From positions 2,542,001 to 2,606,000 of the forward strand of contig NZ_CP012264.1 in the NCBI RefSeq assembly GCF_001277255.1: a stretch of 64,000 nucleotides of DNA, in the 5' to 3' direction. Each line of letters starts with the position of its first letter. Positions within the stretch are counted from its first letter, which is position 1. The position numbers were made by a program, and so were the translations under genes. This stretch comes from Cronobacter condimenti 1330 (GTDB lineage Bacteria > Pseudomonadota > Gammaproteobacteria > Enterobacterales > Enterobacteriaceae). This document shows positions 8,876-17,069 of this stretch, piece by piece. Under the pieces are notes generated by a model, which saw only the letters and a list, made by a program, of their open reading frames with translations, had not been told where the DNA came from and did no database searches.

Positions 8876-9397
8876 TTACCGCAGACGCCCGCGCGCCAGA
8901 TTGAGACGCGATTCGCTGACCTGCATCGCGTTCTGGCTGACATGACAATGGGTAATCGCAATAGCCAGCGCATCCGCGGCATCCGCCTGGGGATTCGCGG
9001 AAAGCTTAAGCAGCGTGCGCACCATATGTTGCACCTGGCTTTTTTCGGCGCTGCCGATGCCGACAACCGTTTGTTTTACCTGACGCGCCGCGTATTCAAA
9101 GACCGGCAGGTCGTGATTGACCGCTGCGACAATCGCCGCTCCGCGTGCCTGACCGAGCTTGAGCGCCGAGTCGGCATTCTTCGCCATAAATACTTGTTCT
9201 ATCGCGAAGTAGTCAGGATGAAACTGGGTGATGATTTCGCTGACGCCCGCGTAGATGAGCTTCAGCCGGGAGGGCAAATCTGTCACGCTGGTGCGAATGC
9301 AGCCGCTGCCGAGATACGTCAACTGACGTCCGGTCTGGCGGATGACGCCATACCCCGTAACGCGCGACCCCGGGTCGATGCCGAGAATAATGCTCAT
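8876..9397 (-). CDS. ruvC: Crossover junction endodeoxyribonuclease RuvC
   Basis: 173 aa, same length as E. coli RuvC. It resolves Holliday junctions as a dimer. The four acidic active-site residues are present: D8 in GIDPGSRVTGYG, E67 in FAIEQVF, and D139/D142 in ADAADALAIA. Unlike E. coli, no intervening yebB gene is seen between ruvC and ruvA; only ~140 bp containing the SOS box separates them. Translation likely depends on a promoter upstream of yebC or in the 172-bp gap after yebC. Confidence 0.98.
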   Translation of the reverse strand: MSIILGIDPGSRVTGYGVIRQTGRQLTYLGSGCIRTSVTDLPSRLKLIYAGVSEIITQFHPDYFAIEQVFMAKNADSALKLGQARGAAIVAAVNHDLPVFEYAARQVKQTVVGIGSAEKSQVQHMVRTLLKLSANPQADAADALAIAITHCHVSQNAMQVSESRLNLARGRLR

Positions 9398-9464
9398 TGC
9401 ACGTCTCCGGTTAGCGAGAAATGAAACGTTGAAGGTTTGCGTTCGCCGAAAGGCGACGGCTCAG

Positions 9465-9503
9465 TAAAACGCCAGTCGCGTAGCGTCACTACGCGACTGG
9501 CGT
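9465..9503 (-). terminator. Long perfect hairpin between yebC and ruvC, probable terminator
   Basis: A perfect 15-bp inverted repeat (ACGCCAGTCGCGTAG with its complement, 9469-9483 and 9489-9503) flanks a 5-base loop. On the minus strand it is followed by TTTTA, so it looks like a terminator or attenuator of the aspS-nudB-yebC transcript ahead of ruvC. Confidence 0.6.
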
Positions 9504-9569
9504 GAGCAGAAATCCGTCTCTCTGGCACCGCGCTGAAAACGCTGTCTGCGGGCTGAAAGAGGATAGATA

Positions 9570-10310
9570 TCACAGCGTGGCCGCCACCTCGTCGGAGATC
9601 TCACCGTTGTGGTAAACCTCCTGCACGTCGTCGCAGTCTTCCAGCATATCGATAAGGCGCAGCAGTTTCGGTGCGGTTTCCGCGTCCATGTCGGCTTTGG
9701 TCGATGGGATCATGGAAACTTCAGCGTTATCGGCTTTCAGACCTGCAGCTTCCAGGGCATCGCGTACCGCGCCCATCTCTTCCCAGGCGGTATAGACGTC
9801 AATCGCGCCGTCGTCATACGTCACGACATCTTCTGCACCCGCTTCCAGCGCCGCTTCCATGATGGTGTCTTCATCACCTGCGTCAAAAGAGATAACCCCT
9901 TTCTTGCTAAACAGGTATGCCACGGAGCCATCGGTGCCGAGGTTGCCGCCGCATTTGCTGAAGGCGTGACGCACTTCCGCTACGGTACGGTTACGGTTAT
10001 CGGAAAGGCATTCCACCATCACGGCAGTGCCGCCCGGGCCGTAACCTTCATAAATAATCGTTTCCATGTTCGCGTCGTCGTCACCACCAACGCCGCGCGC
10101 GATAGCGCGGTTCAGGGTGTCGCGCGTCATGTTGTTAGACAGCGCTTTATCGATAGCCGCACGCAGACGCGGGTTAGACCCCGCGTCGCCGCCACCCAGA
10201 CGCGCTGCCGTGACCAGCTCGCGAATAATTTTGGTGAAGATTTTACCGCGCTTGGCATCCTGTGCCGCTTTGCGGTGTTTGGTGTTGGCCCATTTACTAT
10301 GACCTGCCAT
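9570..10310 (-). CDS. yebC: YebC/PmpR-family (TACO1) protein
   Basis: 246 aa, full length, starting with the hallmark MAGHSKWANTKHRKAAQDAK. It has the three-domain TACO1/YebC fold; the segment IYEGYGPGGTAVMVECLSDN is diagnostic. Members have been described as DNA-binding regulators and, more recently, as factors that help ribosomes through difficult stretches; which applies here cannot be read from sequence. It follows nudB by 27 bp and precedes ruvC, the standard order. Confidence 0.96.
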   Translation of the reverse strand: MAGHSKWANTKHRKAAQDAKRGKIFTKIIRELVTAARLGGGDAGSNPRLRAAIDKALSNNMTRDTLNRAIARGVGGDDDANMETIIYEGYGPGGTAVMVECLSDNRNRTVAEVRHAFSKCGGNLGTDGSVAYLFSKKGVISFDAGDEDTIMEAALEAGAEDVVTYDDGAIDVYTAWEEMGAVRDALEAAGLKADNAEVSMIPSTKADMDAETAPKLLRLIDMLEDCDDVQEVYHNGEISDEVAATL

Positions 10311-10337
10311 AAAAATATCTCCAGAAAGCGCGCCTTT

Positions 10338-10781
10338 TCAGGCGGCGTTAATAACAAATTCTTCAATCGCCTGCCGGTTGCTCCAGGACTTGGTTAACGC
10401 CGCCGCCTCGGCCGCATCAACCCAGCGATAAGTCAGGTGTTCGGTAAACACGATCTCCCGCTCCGTTGGCAGCGCCAGACAGAACCAGGATTCCGTGTTA
10501 CGCACCACCCCCGGCGCGTAGCGATGACGTAAATGACTGAAAATTTCAAACTCCACCGTGCGCTGACAGTCCATCAAGGTCAGTTGCTCGCGGGCAACGT
10601 CAATAGAGACCTCTTCCTTTACTTCGCGCGCGGCGGCCTGCGGCGCGGTTTCCCCCTCCTCCAGGCTGCCGGTGACCGACTGCCAGAAGTCCGGATCGTC
10701 GCGCCGCTGCAACATAAGCACCCGTTTCGTATCTTTGGCGTAAATCACGACCAATACCGAAACGGGATGCTTGAACGGCAT
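10338..10781 (-). CDS. nudB: Dihydroneopterin triphosphate diphosphatase
   Basis: 147 aa Nudix hydrolase. It removes pyrophosphate from dihydroneopterin triphosphate, the committed step of folate synthesis. The Nudix box spans residues 38-60 (from GSLEEGET to REVKEEVSID) with the catalytic REVKEE. The start lies one base past the aspS stop, so the two are tightly linked. Identification as NudB rests on size, N-terminus (MPFKHPVSVLVVIYAKDTKR) and synteny. Confidence 0.95.
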   Translation of the reverse strand: MPFKHPVSVLVVIYAKDTKRVLMLQRRDDPDFWQSVTGSLEEGETAPQAAAREVKEEVSIDVAREQLTLMDCQRTVEFEIFSHLRHRYAPGVVRNTESWFCLALPTEREIVFTEHLTYRWVDAAEAAALTKSWSNRQAIEEFVINAA

Positions 10782-10782
10782 A

Positions 10783-12561
10783 TTACTTATTCTCCGCTGA
10801 CTCTTTCTTCACGACAGCGATGCCGAGCTCACCGAGCGCGGTTGGATTCGCAAAGCTCGGCGCTTCGGTCATCAGACAGGCCGCAGCCGTGGTTTTCGGG
10901 AAGGCGATAACGTCACGGATGTTATCGGTGCCTGTCAGCAGCATCGTCAGGCGGTCAAGACCAAACGCCAGGCCCGCGTGCGGCGGGGTGCCGAATTTCA
11001 GCGCGTCCAGCAGGAAGCCGAATTTCTCGCGTTGCTCGTGCTCATCAATGCCGAGAATACCAAACACGGTCTGCTGCATGTCGCCGCGGTGGATACGTAC
11101 TGAACCGCCGCCCACTTCATACCCGTTAATGACCATATCGTACGCGTTCGCCACGGCCTCTTCCGGCGCAGCTTTCAGCTCGTCAGCGGTCATGTCTTTC
11201 GGTGCCGTAAACGGATGGTGCATCGCACTCAGTCCGCCTTCGCCATCGTCTTCAAACATCGGGAAGTCGATAACCCACAGCGGCGCCCATTTGGTTTCGT
11301 CGGTTAACTGCAGATCTTTACCCAGCTTCAGGCGCAGCGCGCCCAGCGCGTCGGCAACCACTTTTTTGTTATCCGCGCCGAAGAAAATCATGTCGCCGTC
11401 TTGCGCGCCGGTACGCTCAAGGATGGCTTCCACGATCCCGGCGTTCAGGAATTTCGCCACCGGGCTGTTGATGCCCTCAAGACCCTGCGCGCGGTCGTTT
11501 ACTTTGATGTACGCGAGACCTTTTGCGCCGTAAATTTTGACGAAATTGCCGTAGTCGTCAATCTGCTTACGGCTAAGCTGAGCGCCGCCCGGGACACGCA
11601 GTGCGGCCACACGGCCTTTCGGGTCGTTCGCGGGGCCCGCGAAAACCGCGAACTCAACGGATTTCAGCAGATCGGCTACGTCCACCAGTTCCATCGGGTT
11701 ACGCAGATCCGGTTTATCGGAGCCGTAACGGCGCTCGGCTTCCGCAAAGGTCATGATCGGGAACTGGCCCAGATCCACGCCTTTAACATCAAGCCACAGC
11801 TGACGGATCAGTTTTTCCATGACTTCACGCACCTGCGGCGCGGTCATAAAGGAGGTTTCGACGTCGATCTGGGTAAATTCAGGCTGACGGTCAGCACGCA
11901 GGTCTTCGTCGCGGAAGCATTTCACAATCTGATAGTAGCGATCGAAGCCGGACATCATCAGCAGCTGTTTGAAGAGCTGCGGAGACTGCGGCAGCGCGTA
12001 AAACTTGCCTTTGTGTACACGTGACGGCACTAAATAGTCGCGCGCGCCTTCCGGCGTAGCTTTGGTGAGCATCGGCGTTTCGATGTCAAGGAAGCCGTGG
12101 TCATCCATAAAGCGACGCACGAAGCTTGTGATTTTCGCGCGGGTTTTCAGGCGCTGTGCCATTTCCGGGCGACGCAGGTCGAGATAGCGGTATTTCAGAC
12201 GCGCTTCTTCGCTGTTGACCTGGTTGGAATCGAGTGGCAGCGGCTCGGCGCGGTTGATGATAGTCAGGTCGGTGGCGAAGACTTCTACTTCACCCGTCGC
12301 CATATCGCGATTCACGTTTTTCTCATCGCGCGCACGCACCGTACCGGTGATTTGAATGCAGAACTCATTACGCAATTCAGAGGCGAGGCCGAAGGCGTCG
12401 GCGCGATCCGGGTCGAAGAACACCTGAACGATGCCTTCACGATCGCGCATGTCGATAAAAATCAGACTGCCGAGATCGCGACGACGGTTGACCCAACCAC
12501 ACAGAGTCACTTGCTGTCCGACGTGGGACAGATTGAGCTGCCCGCAATATTCTGTACGCAT
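10783..12561 (-). CDS. aspS: Aspartate--tRNA ligase
   Basis: 592 aa class II aminoacyl-tRNA synthetase. It charges tRNA-Asp. Parts in order: N-terminal OB anticodon-binding fold (TLCGWVNRRRDLGSLIFIDM), class II motif 2 (CFRDEDLRADRQPEFTQID), the GAD insertion typical of bacterial-type AspRS, and motif 3 (GLAFGLDRLTMLL). Length agrees with E. coli (590 aa). It heads an operon with nudB and yebC. Confidence 0.99.
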   Translation of the reverse strand: MRTEYCGQLNLSHVGQQVTLCGWVNRRRDLGSLIFIDMRDREGIVQVFFDPDRADAFGLASELRNEFCIQITGTVRARDEKNVNRDMATGEVEVFATDLTIINRAEPLPLDSNQVNSEEARLKYRYLDLRRPEMAQRLKTRAKITSFVRRFMDDHGFLDIETPMLTKATPEGARDYLVPSRVHKGKFYALPQSPQLFKQLLMMSGFDRYYQIVKCFRDEDLRADRQPEFTQIDVETSFMTAPQVREVMEKLIRQLWLDVKGVDLGQFPIMTFAEAERRYGSDKPDLRNPMELVDVADLLKSVEFAVFAGPANDPKGRVAALRVPGGAQLSRKQIDDYGNFVKIYGAKGLAYIKVNDRAQGLEGINSPVAKFLNAGIVEAILERTGAQDGDMIFFGADNKKVVADALGALRLKLGKDLQLTDETKWAPLWVIDFPMFEDDGEGGLSAMHHPFTAPKDMTADELKAAPEEAVANAYDMVINGYEVGGGSVRIHRGDMQQTVFGILGIDEHEQREKFGFLLDALKFGTPPHAGLAFGLDRLTMLLTGTDNIRDVIAFPKTTAAACLMTEAPSFANPTALGELGIAVVKKESAENK

Positions 12562-12663
12562 GAGATATCCCTTAATTTAGCCGCAGGCCGTTTGCCGCCT
12601 GCCCTGCAGGCACCACTGTCGCAGCTTTGGCTGAATGTCACTACTGGATGAAAAAAGGGGGCT

Positions 12664-12692
12664 ATTATACTGGAAATAACGCGCCGCGATAA
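12664..12692 (-). promoter_or_regulatory. Candidate aspS promoter
   Basis: On the minus strand a perfect TATAAT (12664-12669) lies 17 bp after a weak -35 (TTATCG, 12687-12692), about 100 bp upstream of the aspS ATG. The rest of the 267-bp aspS-yecD gap shows no other clear signal. Confidence 0.5.
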
Positions 12693-12828
12693 GCCCGAAG
12701 CCGCGTGCCTGCACGATTGCTGCGCGTGAAATTGTCGCTTCTCACAAAATTTAACAAAATTAGACAACCGCCTTACCCGCGACGCCAGTAAGGTACGCAT
12801 CCGAAACACGCTTTTAAGGGGAGTTTTT

Positions 12829-13395
12829 ATGTTAACGCTTAAACCCGCCACTACCGCGCTGGTCGTTATTGATTTACAGGAAGGCATCCTTCCGTTTGCT
12901 GGCGGCCCGCACAGCGCCGATGATGTCGTCGCCCGCGCCGCAAGGCTTGCCGAGAAATGCCGCGCGGTTGGCGCGCCGGTGGTGATGGTGCGTGTCGGCT
13001 GGTCGAAAGATTTCAGCGAGGCGCTCAAGCAGCCAGTCGATGCCCCCATCGCCGGACATTCACTGCCTGACGAGTGGTGGCACTATCCGGTCGCCCTTGG
13101 TAAACGCGACAGCGACATCGAAGTGACCAAACGCCAGTGGGGCGCCTTCTACGGCACCGATCTGGAGCTACAATTACGTCGTCGGGGCATTACGACTATC
13201 ATCCTGTGCGGCATTTCTACCAATATTGGCGTGGAATCCACCGCGCGTAACGCCTGGGAGATGGGCTTTGAGCTGGTGGTCGCCGAAGACGCCTGCTCCG
13301 CCGCCGATGCCGCCCAACATGAGGGCAGCATGACGCACATTTTCCCGCGCATCGGGCGCGTTCGCTCAACCGAGGAGATCCTCGCAGCCCTATGA
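12829..13395 (+). CDS. yecD: Isochorismatase-family cysteine hydrolase YecD
   Basis: 188 aa. It has the Asp-Lys-Cys catalytic triad of the family: D15 in VVIDLQEGIL, K101 in VTKRQWGAFYGTDL and C127 in IILCGISTNIGVES. The substrate is unknown. A good ribosome-binding site (AAGGGGAG) precedes the ATG. The stop overlaps the yecE start by four bases (ATGA). The yecD-yecE-yecN-cmoAB order is the same as in E. coli. Confidence 0.93.
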   Translation: MLTLKPATTALVVIDLQEGILPFAGGPHSADDVVARAARLAEKCRAVGAPVVMVRVGWSKDFSEALKQPVDAPIAGHSLPDEWWHYPVALGKRDSDIEVTKRQWGAFYGTDLELQLRRRGITTIILCGISTNIGVESTARNAWEMGFELVVAEDACSAADAAQHEGSMTHIFPRIGRVRSTEEILAAL

Positions 13396-14210
13396 TTTAT
13401 CTCGGTCTGCCGCAGTGGTCGCACCCGAAATGGGTGCGACTTGGCATTACATCGCTTGAAGATTACGCCCGCTACTTCAACTGTGTGGAAGGCAATACCA
13501 CGCTGTACGCACTACCAAAGGCGGACATAGTTGAGCGCTGGCATGCACAGACCCATGACAATTTCCGCTTTTGCTTTAAATTTCCGGCCACCATTTCGCA
13601 CAATGCCGCGCTGCGCCACTGCGACGATTTAACCGCCGAGTTTTTTACGCGCCTGTCACCGCTCGCAGCGAGAATCGGTCAATACTGGCTGCAACTGCCC
13701 GCTGCGTTCGGCCCGCGAGATCTGCCCGCACTCTGGGCGTTTCTTGATGCCCTGCCTGGTGACTTTACCTACGGCGTCGAAGTGCGCCACCCTGATTTTT
13801 TCGCCAAAGGCGAGGCGGAACTGGCACTGAACCGCGGCCTTATCGCGCGTGGCGTCAACCGCGTGATGCTCGACAGTCGCCCGGTACATGCTGCAACACC
13901 GCACAGCCCGGCGGTGATCGACGCGCAGCGGAAAAAACCGAAGGTGCCGGTGCACGCGCTGGTCACGGCGCAACACCCAATGGTGCGATTTATCGGCAGC
14001 GACGATATGGGGCAAAACGCTGGGTTCTTTTCAGTGTGGCTTGCCAAGCTCGCGCTCTGGCAGCAAAGCACCACGCCTTATCTCTTTTTACACACCCCGG
14101 ATATCGAACACGCGCCAGAGCTGGTGCATACGCTCTGGCCTGCGCTTCGCGAAGCGCTGCCAGGACTTGGCGATGAACCCGCTATCCCGCATCAGGACAC
14201 GCTCTTTTAG
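13392..14210 (+). CDS. yecE: DUF72 family protein YecE
   Basis: 272 aa with the DUF72 TIM-barrel-like fold, recognised from IYLGLPQWSHPKWV at the N-terminus, YARYFNCVEGNTTLYALP, FRFCFKFPATISH and the YGVEVRHPDFF segment. No enzymatic function is established for the family. It is translationally coupled to yecD. Confidence 0.9.
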   Translation: MIYLGLPQWSHPKWVRLGITSLEDYARYFNCVEGNTTLYALPKADIVERWHAQTHDNFRFCFKFPATISHNAALRHCDDLTAEFFTRLSPLAARIGQYWLQLPAAFGPRDLPALWAFLDALPGDFTYGVEVRHPDFFAKGEAELALNRGLIARGVNRVMLDSRPVHAATPHSPAVIDAQRKKPKVPVHALVTAQHPMVRFIGSDDMGQNAGFFSVWLAKLALWQQSTTPYLFLHTPDIEHAPELVHTLWPALREALPGLGDEPAIPHQDTLF

Positions 14211-14277
14211 GGCAGCGACAACAGGACCGCGCCACGCTATCATATTGGCGCCTTTAACAGCGTTAAACGGAGTTTCT

Positions 14278-14673
14278 ATGGTAAGCGCGCTTTATGCGGT
14301 TCTGGGTGCGTTGTTATTGATGAAGTTCTCTTTCGATGTGGTTCGCCTGCGCATGCAGTACCGCGTCGCCTATGGCGATGGCGGCTTTAGCGAGCTGCAA
14401 AGCGCTATCCGCATTCATGGCAACGCGGTGGAATATCTGCCCATCGGCCTGTTGCTGCTGCTGTTTATGGAGATGAACGGCGCGCAAAACTGGATGCTGC
14501 ACGTCTGCGGCCTGCTGCTGCTGGTTGGGCGTCTGATGCATTATTACGGCTTCCATCACCGGCTGTTGCGCTGGCGGCGCAGCGGTATGAGCGCCACGTA
14601 TATTGCGCTGCTGCTGATGGTGCTGGCCAACATCTGGTATATGCCCTGGGAGTTGGTTTTCTCGTTTCATTAG
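14278..14673 (+). CDS. yecN: MAPEG-family membrane protein YecN
   Basis: 131 aa with four hydrophobic segments. The ATG at 14278 is used because a longer frame (from 14041) overlaps yecE and only the part from MVSALYAVLGALLLMKFSFD matches the family. MAPEG features include LQSAIRIHGNAVEYLPIGL and MHYYGFHHR. MAPEG proteins include glutathione-dependent enzymes, but the role of YecN is not known. A ribosome-binding site (ACGGAGTTT) precedes the start. Confidence 0.9.
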   Translation: MVSALYAVLGALLLMKFSFDVVRLRMQYRVAYGDGGFSELQSAIRIHGNAVEYLPIGLLLLLFMEMNGAQNWMLHVCGLLLLVGRLMHYYGFHHRLLRWRRSGMSATYIALLLMVLANIWYMPWELVFSFH

Positions 14674-14713
14674 CGCAAAATACGCCCCTTTCGTTTTCCC
14701 CAGGATTTTCGCT

Positions 14714-15457
14714 ATGTCAAATCGCGACACGCTGTTCTCCGCGCCGATCGCCCGTCTGGGCGACTGGACTTTCGATGAGCGGGTGGCTGAAGTCTTCCCC
14801 GATATGATCCAGCGTTCTGTGCCGGGCTACTCCAATATCATCGCAATGATTGGCATGCTGGCGGAGCGCTTTGTCCAGCCCGCAAGCCAGGTCTACGATC
14901 TCGGCTGCTCGCTTGGTGCCGCTACGCTGTCGGTACGCCGCAACGTGCAGCATGACGGCTGCAAAATCATCGCGGTAGACAATTCGCCGGCCATGGTAGA
15001 GCGCTGCCGTCGCCATATCGACGCGTTCAAGGCGCAAACCCCGGTGGAGGTGATTGAGGACGACATCCGCAATATCACTATTGAAAATGCCTCTATGGTG
15101 GTGCTGAATTTCACGCTCCAGTTTCTGAACCCCGATGACCGCCAGCTGCTGCTCAATAAAATTTATGAGGGGCTAAACCCCGGCGGCGCGCTGGTGCTCT
15201 CCGAGAAATTCAGTTTTGAAGACAGCGTGGTAGGCGAACTGCTGTTCAACATGCATCACGATTTCAAGCGCGCTAACGGTTACAGCGAGCTTGAAATCAG
15301 CCAGAAGCGCAGCATGCTGGAAAACGTGATGCTGACCGATTCCGTGGAAACCCATAAAGCGCGCCTGCGTCAGGCAGGGTTTGAGCACAGCGAACTGTGG
15401 TTCCAGTGCTTTAATTTTGGCTCGCTGGTGGCGCTGAAAGCCGGGAGCGCGGCATGA
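14714..15457 (+). CDS. cmoA: Carboxy-S-adenosyl-L-methionine synthase
   Basis: 247 aa SAM-dependent methyltransferase-like enzyme. It makes carboxy-SAM from SAM and prephenate, the donor for tRNA wobble uridine carboxymethylation. The SAM-binding motif I is VYDLGCSLGAATLSVR, followed by IIAVDNSPAMVERCRRHI. It shares a four-base overlap with cmoB, its pathway partner. Confidence 0.98.
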   Translation: MSNRDTLFSAPIARLGDWTFDERVAEVFPDMIQRSVPGYSNIIAMIGMLAERFVQPASQVYDLGCSLGAATLSVRRNVQHDGCKIIAVDNSPAMVERCRRHIDAFKAQTPVEVIEDDIRNITIENASMVVLNFTLQFLNPDDRQLLLNKIYEGLNPGGALVLSEKFSFEDSVVGELLFNMHHDFKRANGYSELEISQKRSMLENVMLTDSVETHKARLRQAGFEHSELWFQCFNFGSLVALKAGSAA

Positions 15458-16425
15458 CAGATTTCGGTAAGTTTTATCAGCAGATAGCCTGCGGCCCGCT
15501 CGCTCACTGGCTCGAAACGCTCCCGGCACAGGTGGCGGCCTGGCAGCGCGACGCCCTGCACGGGCAGTTTAAGCAGTGGAATAACTCCGTCGACAATCTC
15601 CCGACGCTTAAGCCAGACCAGCTCGATTTACTGCACAGCGTAAGCGCCCAGAGCACGACGCCGCTCGGCGACGGCCAACGTAAGCGCATTGAGCAGTTGC
15701 TGCGCACGCTGATGCCGTGGCGCAAAGGGCCGTTTTCGCTTTACGGCATCGATATCGACACCGAGTGGCGCTCTGATCTCAAATGGGACCGCGTGTTGCC
15801 GCACATCACCCCGCTTGTCGGGCGCACGATCCTGGATGTCGGCTGCGGCAGCGGGTATCACCTCTGGCGCATGGTCGGCGCAGGCGCGCAGCTTGCGGTC
15901 GGCATCGACCCGACGCAACTGTTTCTCTGCCAGTTTGAGGCGGTCCGCAAGCTGCTTGGCGGCGATAACCGCGCGCACGTGCTGCCGCTCGGCATTGAAC
16001 AGATGCCCGCGCTAAACGCGTTCGATACCGTTTTCTCAATGGGCGTGCTCTATCATCGTCGCTCGCCGCTGGAGCACCTCTGGCAGCTTAAAGATCAGCT
16101 GGTAAAAGAGGGTGAACTGGTGCTGGAAACGCTGGTAGTGGAAGGCGATGAAAATACCGTACTGGTGCCGGGCGAGCGGTACGCACAGATGCGCAACGTC
16201 TATTTTATTCCTTCGGCACCCGCGCTGAAAAACTGGCTGGAGAAGTGCGGATTTGTCGATGTGCGGATTGCGGATTATTCCGTCACGACGGTGGAAGAGC
16301 AGCGTCGCACTGACTGGATGCAAACCGAATCGCTGGCTGATTTCCTCGATCCGGATGACGCGACCAAAACCCGCGAAGGCTACCCTGCCCCGCTGCGTGC
16401 CGTTCTCATCGCACGCAAGCCCTAA
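15454..16425 (+). CDS. cmoB: tRNA U34 carboxymethyltransferase
   Basis: 323 aa. It transfers the carboxymethyl group from carboxy-SAM to 5-hydroxyuridine-34 of tRNAs, giving cmo5U. The Rossmann motif ILDVGCGSGYHLWRMVGAGA and FDTVFSMGVLYHRRSPLEHL are typical. The start overlaps the cmoA stop (ATGA). Confidence 0.98.
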   Translation: MTDFGKFYQQIACGPLAHWLETLPAQVAAWQRDALHGQFKQWNNSVDNLPTLKPDQLDLLHSVSAQSTTPLGDGQRKRIEQLLRTLMPWRKGPFSLYGIDIDTEWRSDLKWDRVLPHITPLVGRTILDVGCGSGYHLWRMVGAGAQLAVGIDPTQLFLCQFEAVRKLLGGDNRAHVLPLGIEQMPALNAFDTVFSMGVLYHRRSPLEHLWQLKDQLVKEGELVLETLVVEGDENTVLVPGERYAQMRNVYFIPSAPALKNWLEKCGFVDVRIADYSVTTVEEQRRTDWMQTESLADFLDPDDATKTREGYPAPLRAVLIARKP

Positions 16426-16431
16426 AATCTA

Positions 16432-16454
16432 CTCCCGCCCGCCGCGGGCGGGAG
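16432..16454. terminator. Hairpin between convergent cmoB and kbp
   Basis: A 10-bp perfect stem (CTCCCGCCCG with CGGGCGGGAG) with a 3-base loop lies just past the cmoB stop. Neither side has a clean T-run; the minus side has AGATTTTAG. It probably limits convergent read-through. Confidence 0.5.
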
Positions 16455-16464
16455 AAATGGCGCG

Positions 16465-16911
16465 TTATTGTGGAATACGCAGCACCTGGCCTGGATAGAT
16501 TTTCTCCGGGCTGGTCAGCATCGGTTTATTGGCTTCAAAGATTTTCGGATACTGGTTCGCATCACCATAAACCTCTTGGGAAATCGCACTCAGCGTGTCG
16601 CCTTTTTTCACGGTGTAGTACTGGCTCTCAGGCGCCGGGCTCGCCACGGCGACATTGTCGTCAACATGACCGATACCCGCGATATTGCCTACCGCCACCA
16701 GAATTTTCTCTTTAGCTTCCTGGCTTAACCCCTGACCGGTAACGGTCGCTTTGCCGTCTTCCACCTGTACCTGAACTTTATCGGCGTCCGGGATCCCGGT
16801 TTTCTTCAGGTGCTCCTGAACTTTCGCATTCTGTTCTGCCGCATCGTGATGCCCGGAAACGCTGTCCCAGATTTTCTCGCCCGCTTCTTTCACAAAATTC
16901 AGTAAACCCAT
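16465..16911 (-). CDS. kbp: BON-LysM potassium-binding protein Kbp (YgaU)
   Basis: 148 aa. The N-terminus MGLLNFVKEAGEKIWDSVSG and most of the chain match E. coli Kbp/YgaU (149 aa). A BON domain covers roughly residues 25-90 and a C-terminal LysM domain begins at YYTVKKGDTLSAISQEVYG. Kbp of E. coli is a cytoplasmic K+-binding protein needed for normal growth at high external K+. I start at 16911, where GGAGGAAAT gives a strong ribosome-binding site. The longer frame to 17097 runs through intergenic DNA into the J-protein gene's tail. In E. coli the gene lies elsewhere; here it sits downstream of the hscC pair. Confidence 0.92.
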   Translation of the reverse strand: MGLLNFVKEAGEKIWDSVSGHHDAAEQNAKVQEHLKKTGIPDADKVQVQVEDGKATVTGQGLSQEAKEKILVAVGNIAGIGHVDDNVAVASPAPESQYYTVKKGDTLSAISQEVYGDANQYPKIFEANKPMLTSPEKIYPGQVLRIPQ

Positions 16912-17069
16912 ATTTCCTCCACAGAAAAATCGTTGCCCGTAAAGTCTGGCAAAAAAAAGGAAAAATAAACCAGGCGGCAGCGCGCAGGTGGAAGGAAATG
17001 CGGTATGGATAGCCTGAAAAACAAACGGCCCGGGGTACAGCCTGTGCCCCCGGGCCGCATTACTGACGC

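Noticed and set aside
9609..10397. 262-codon frame on the plus strand
   Set aside because: Opposite yebC, no recognisable domain.
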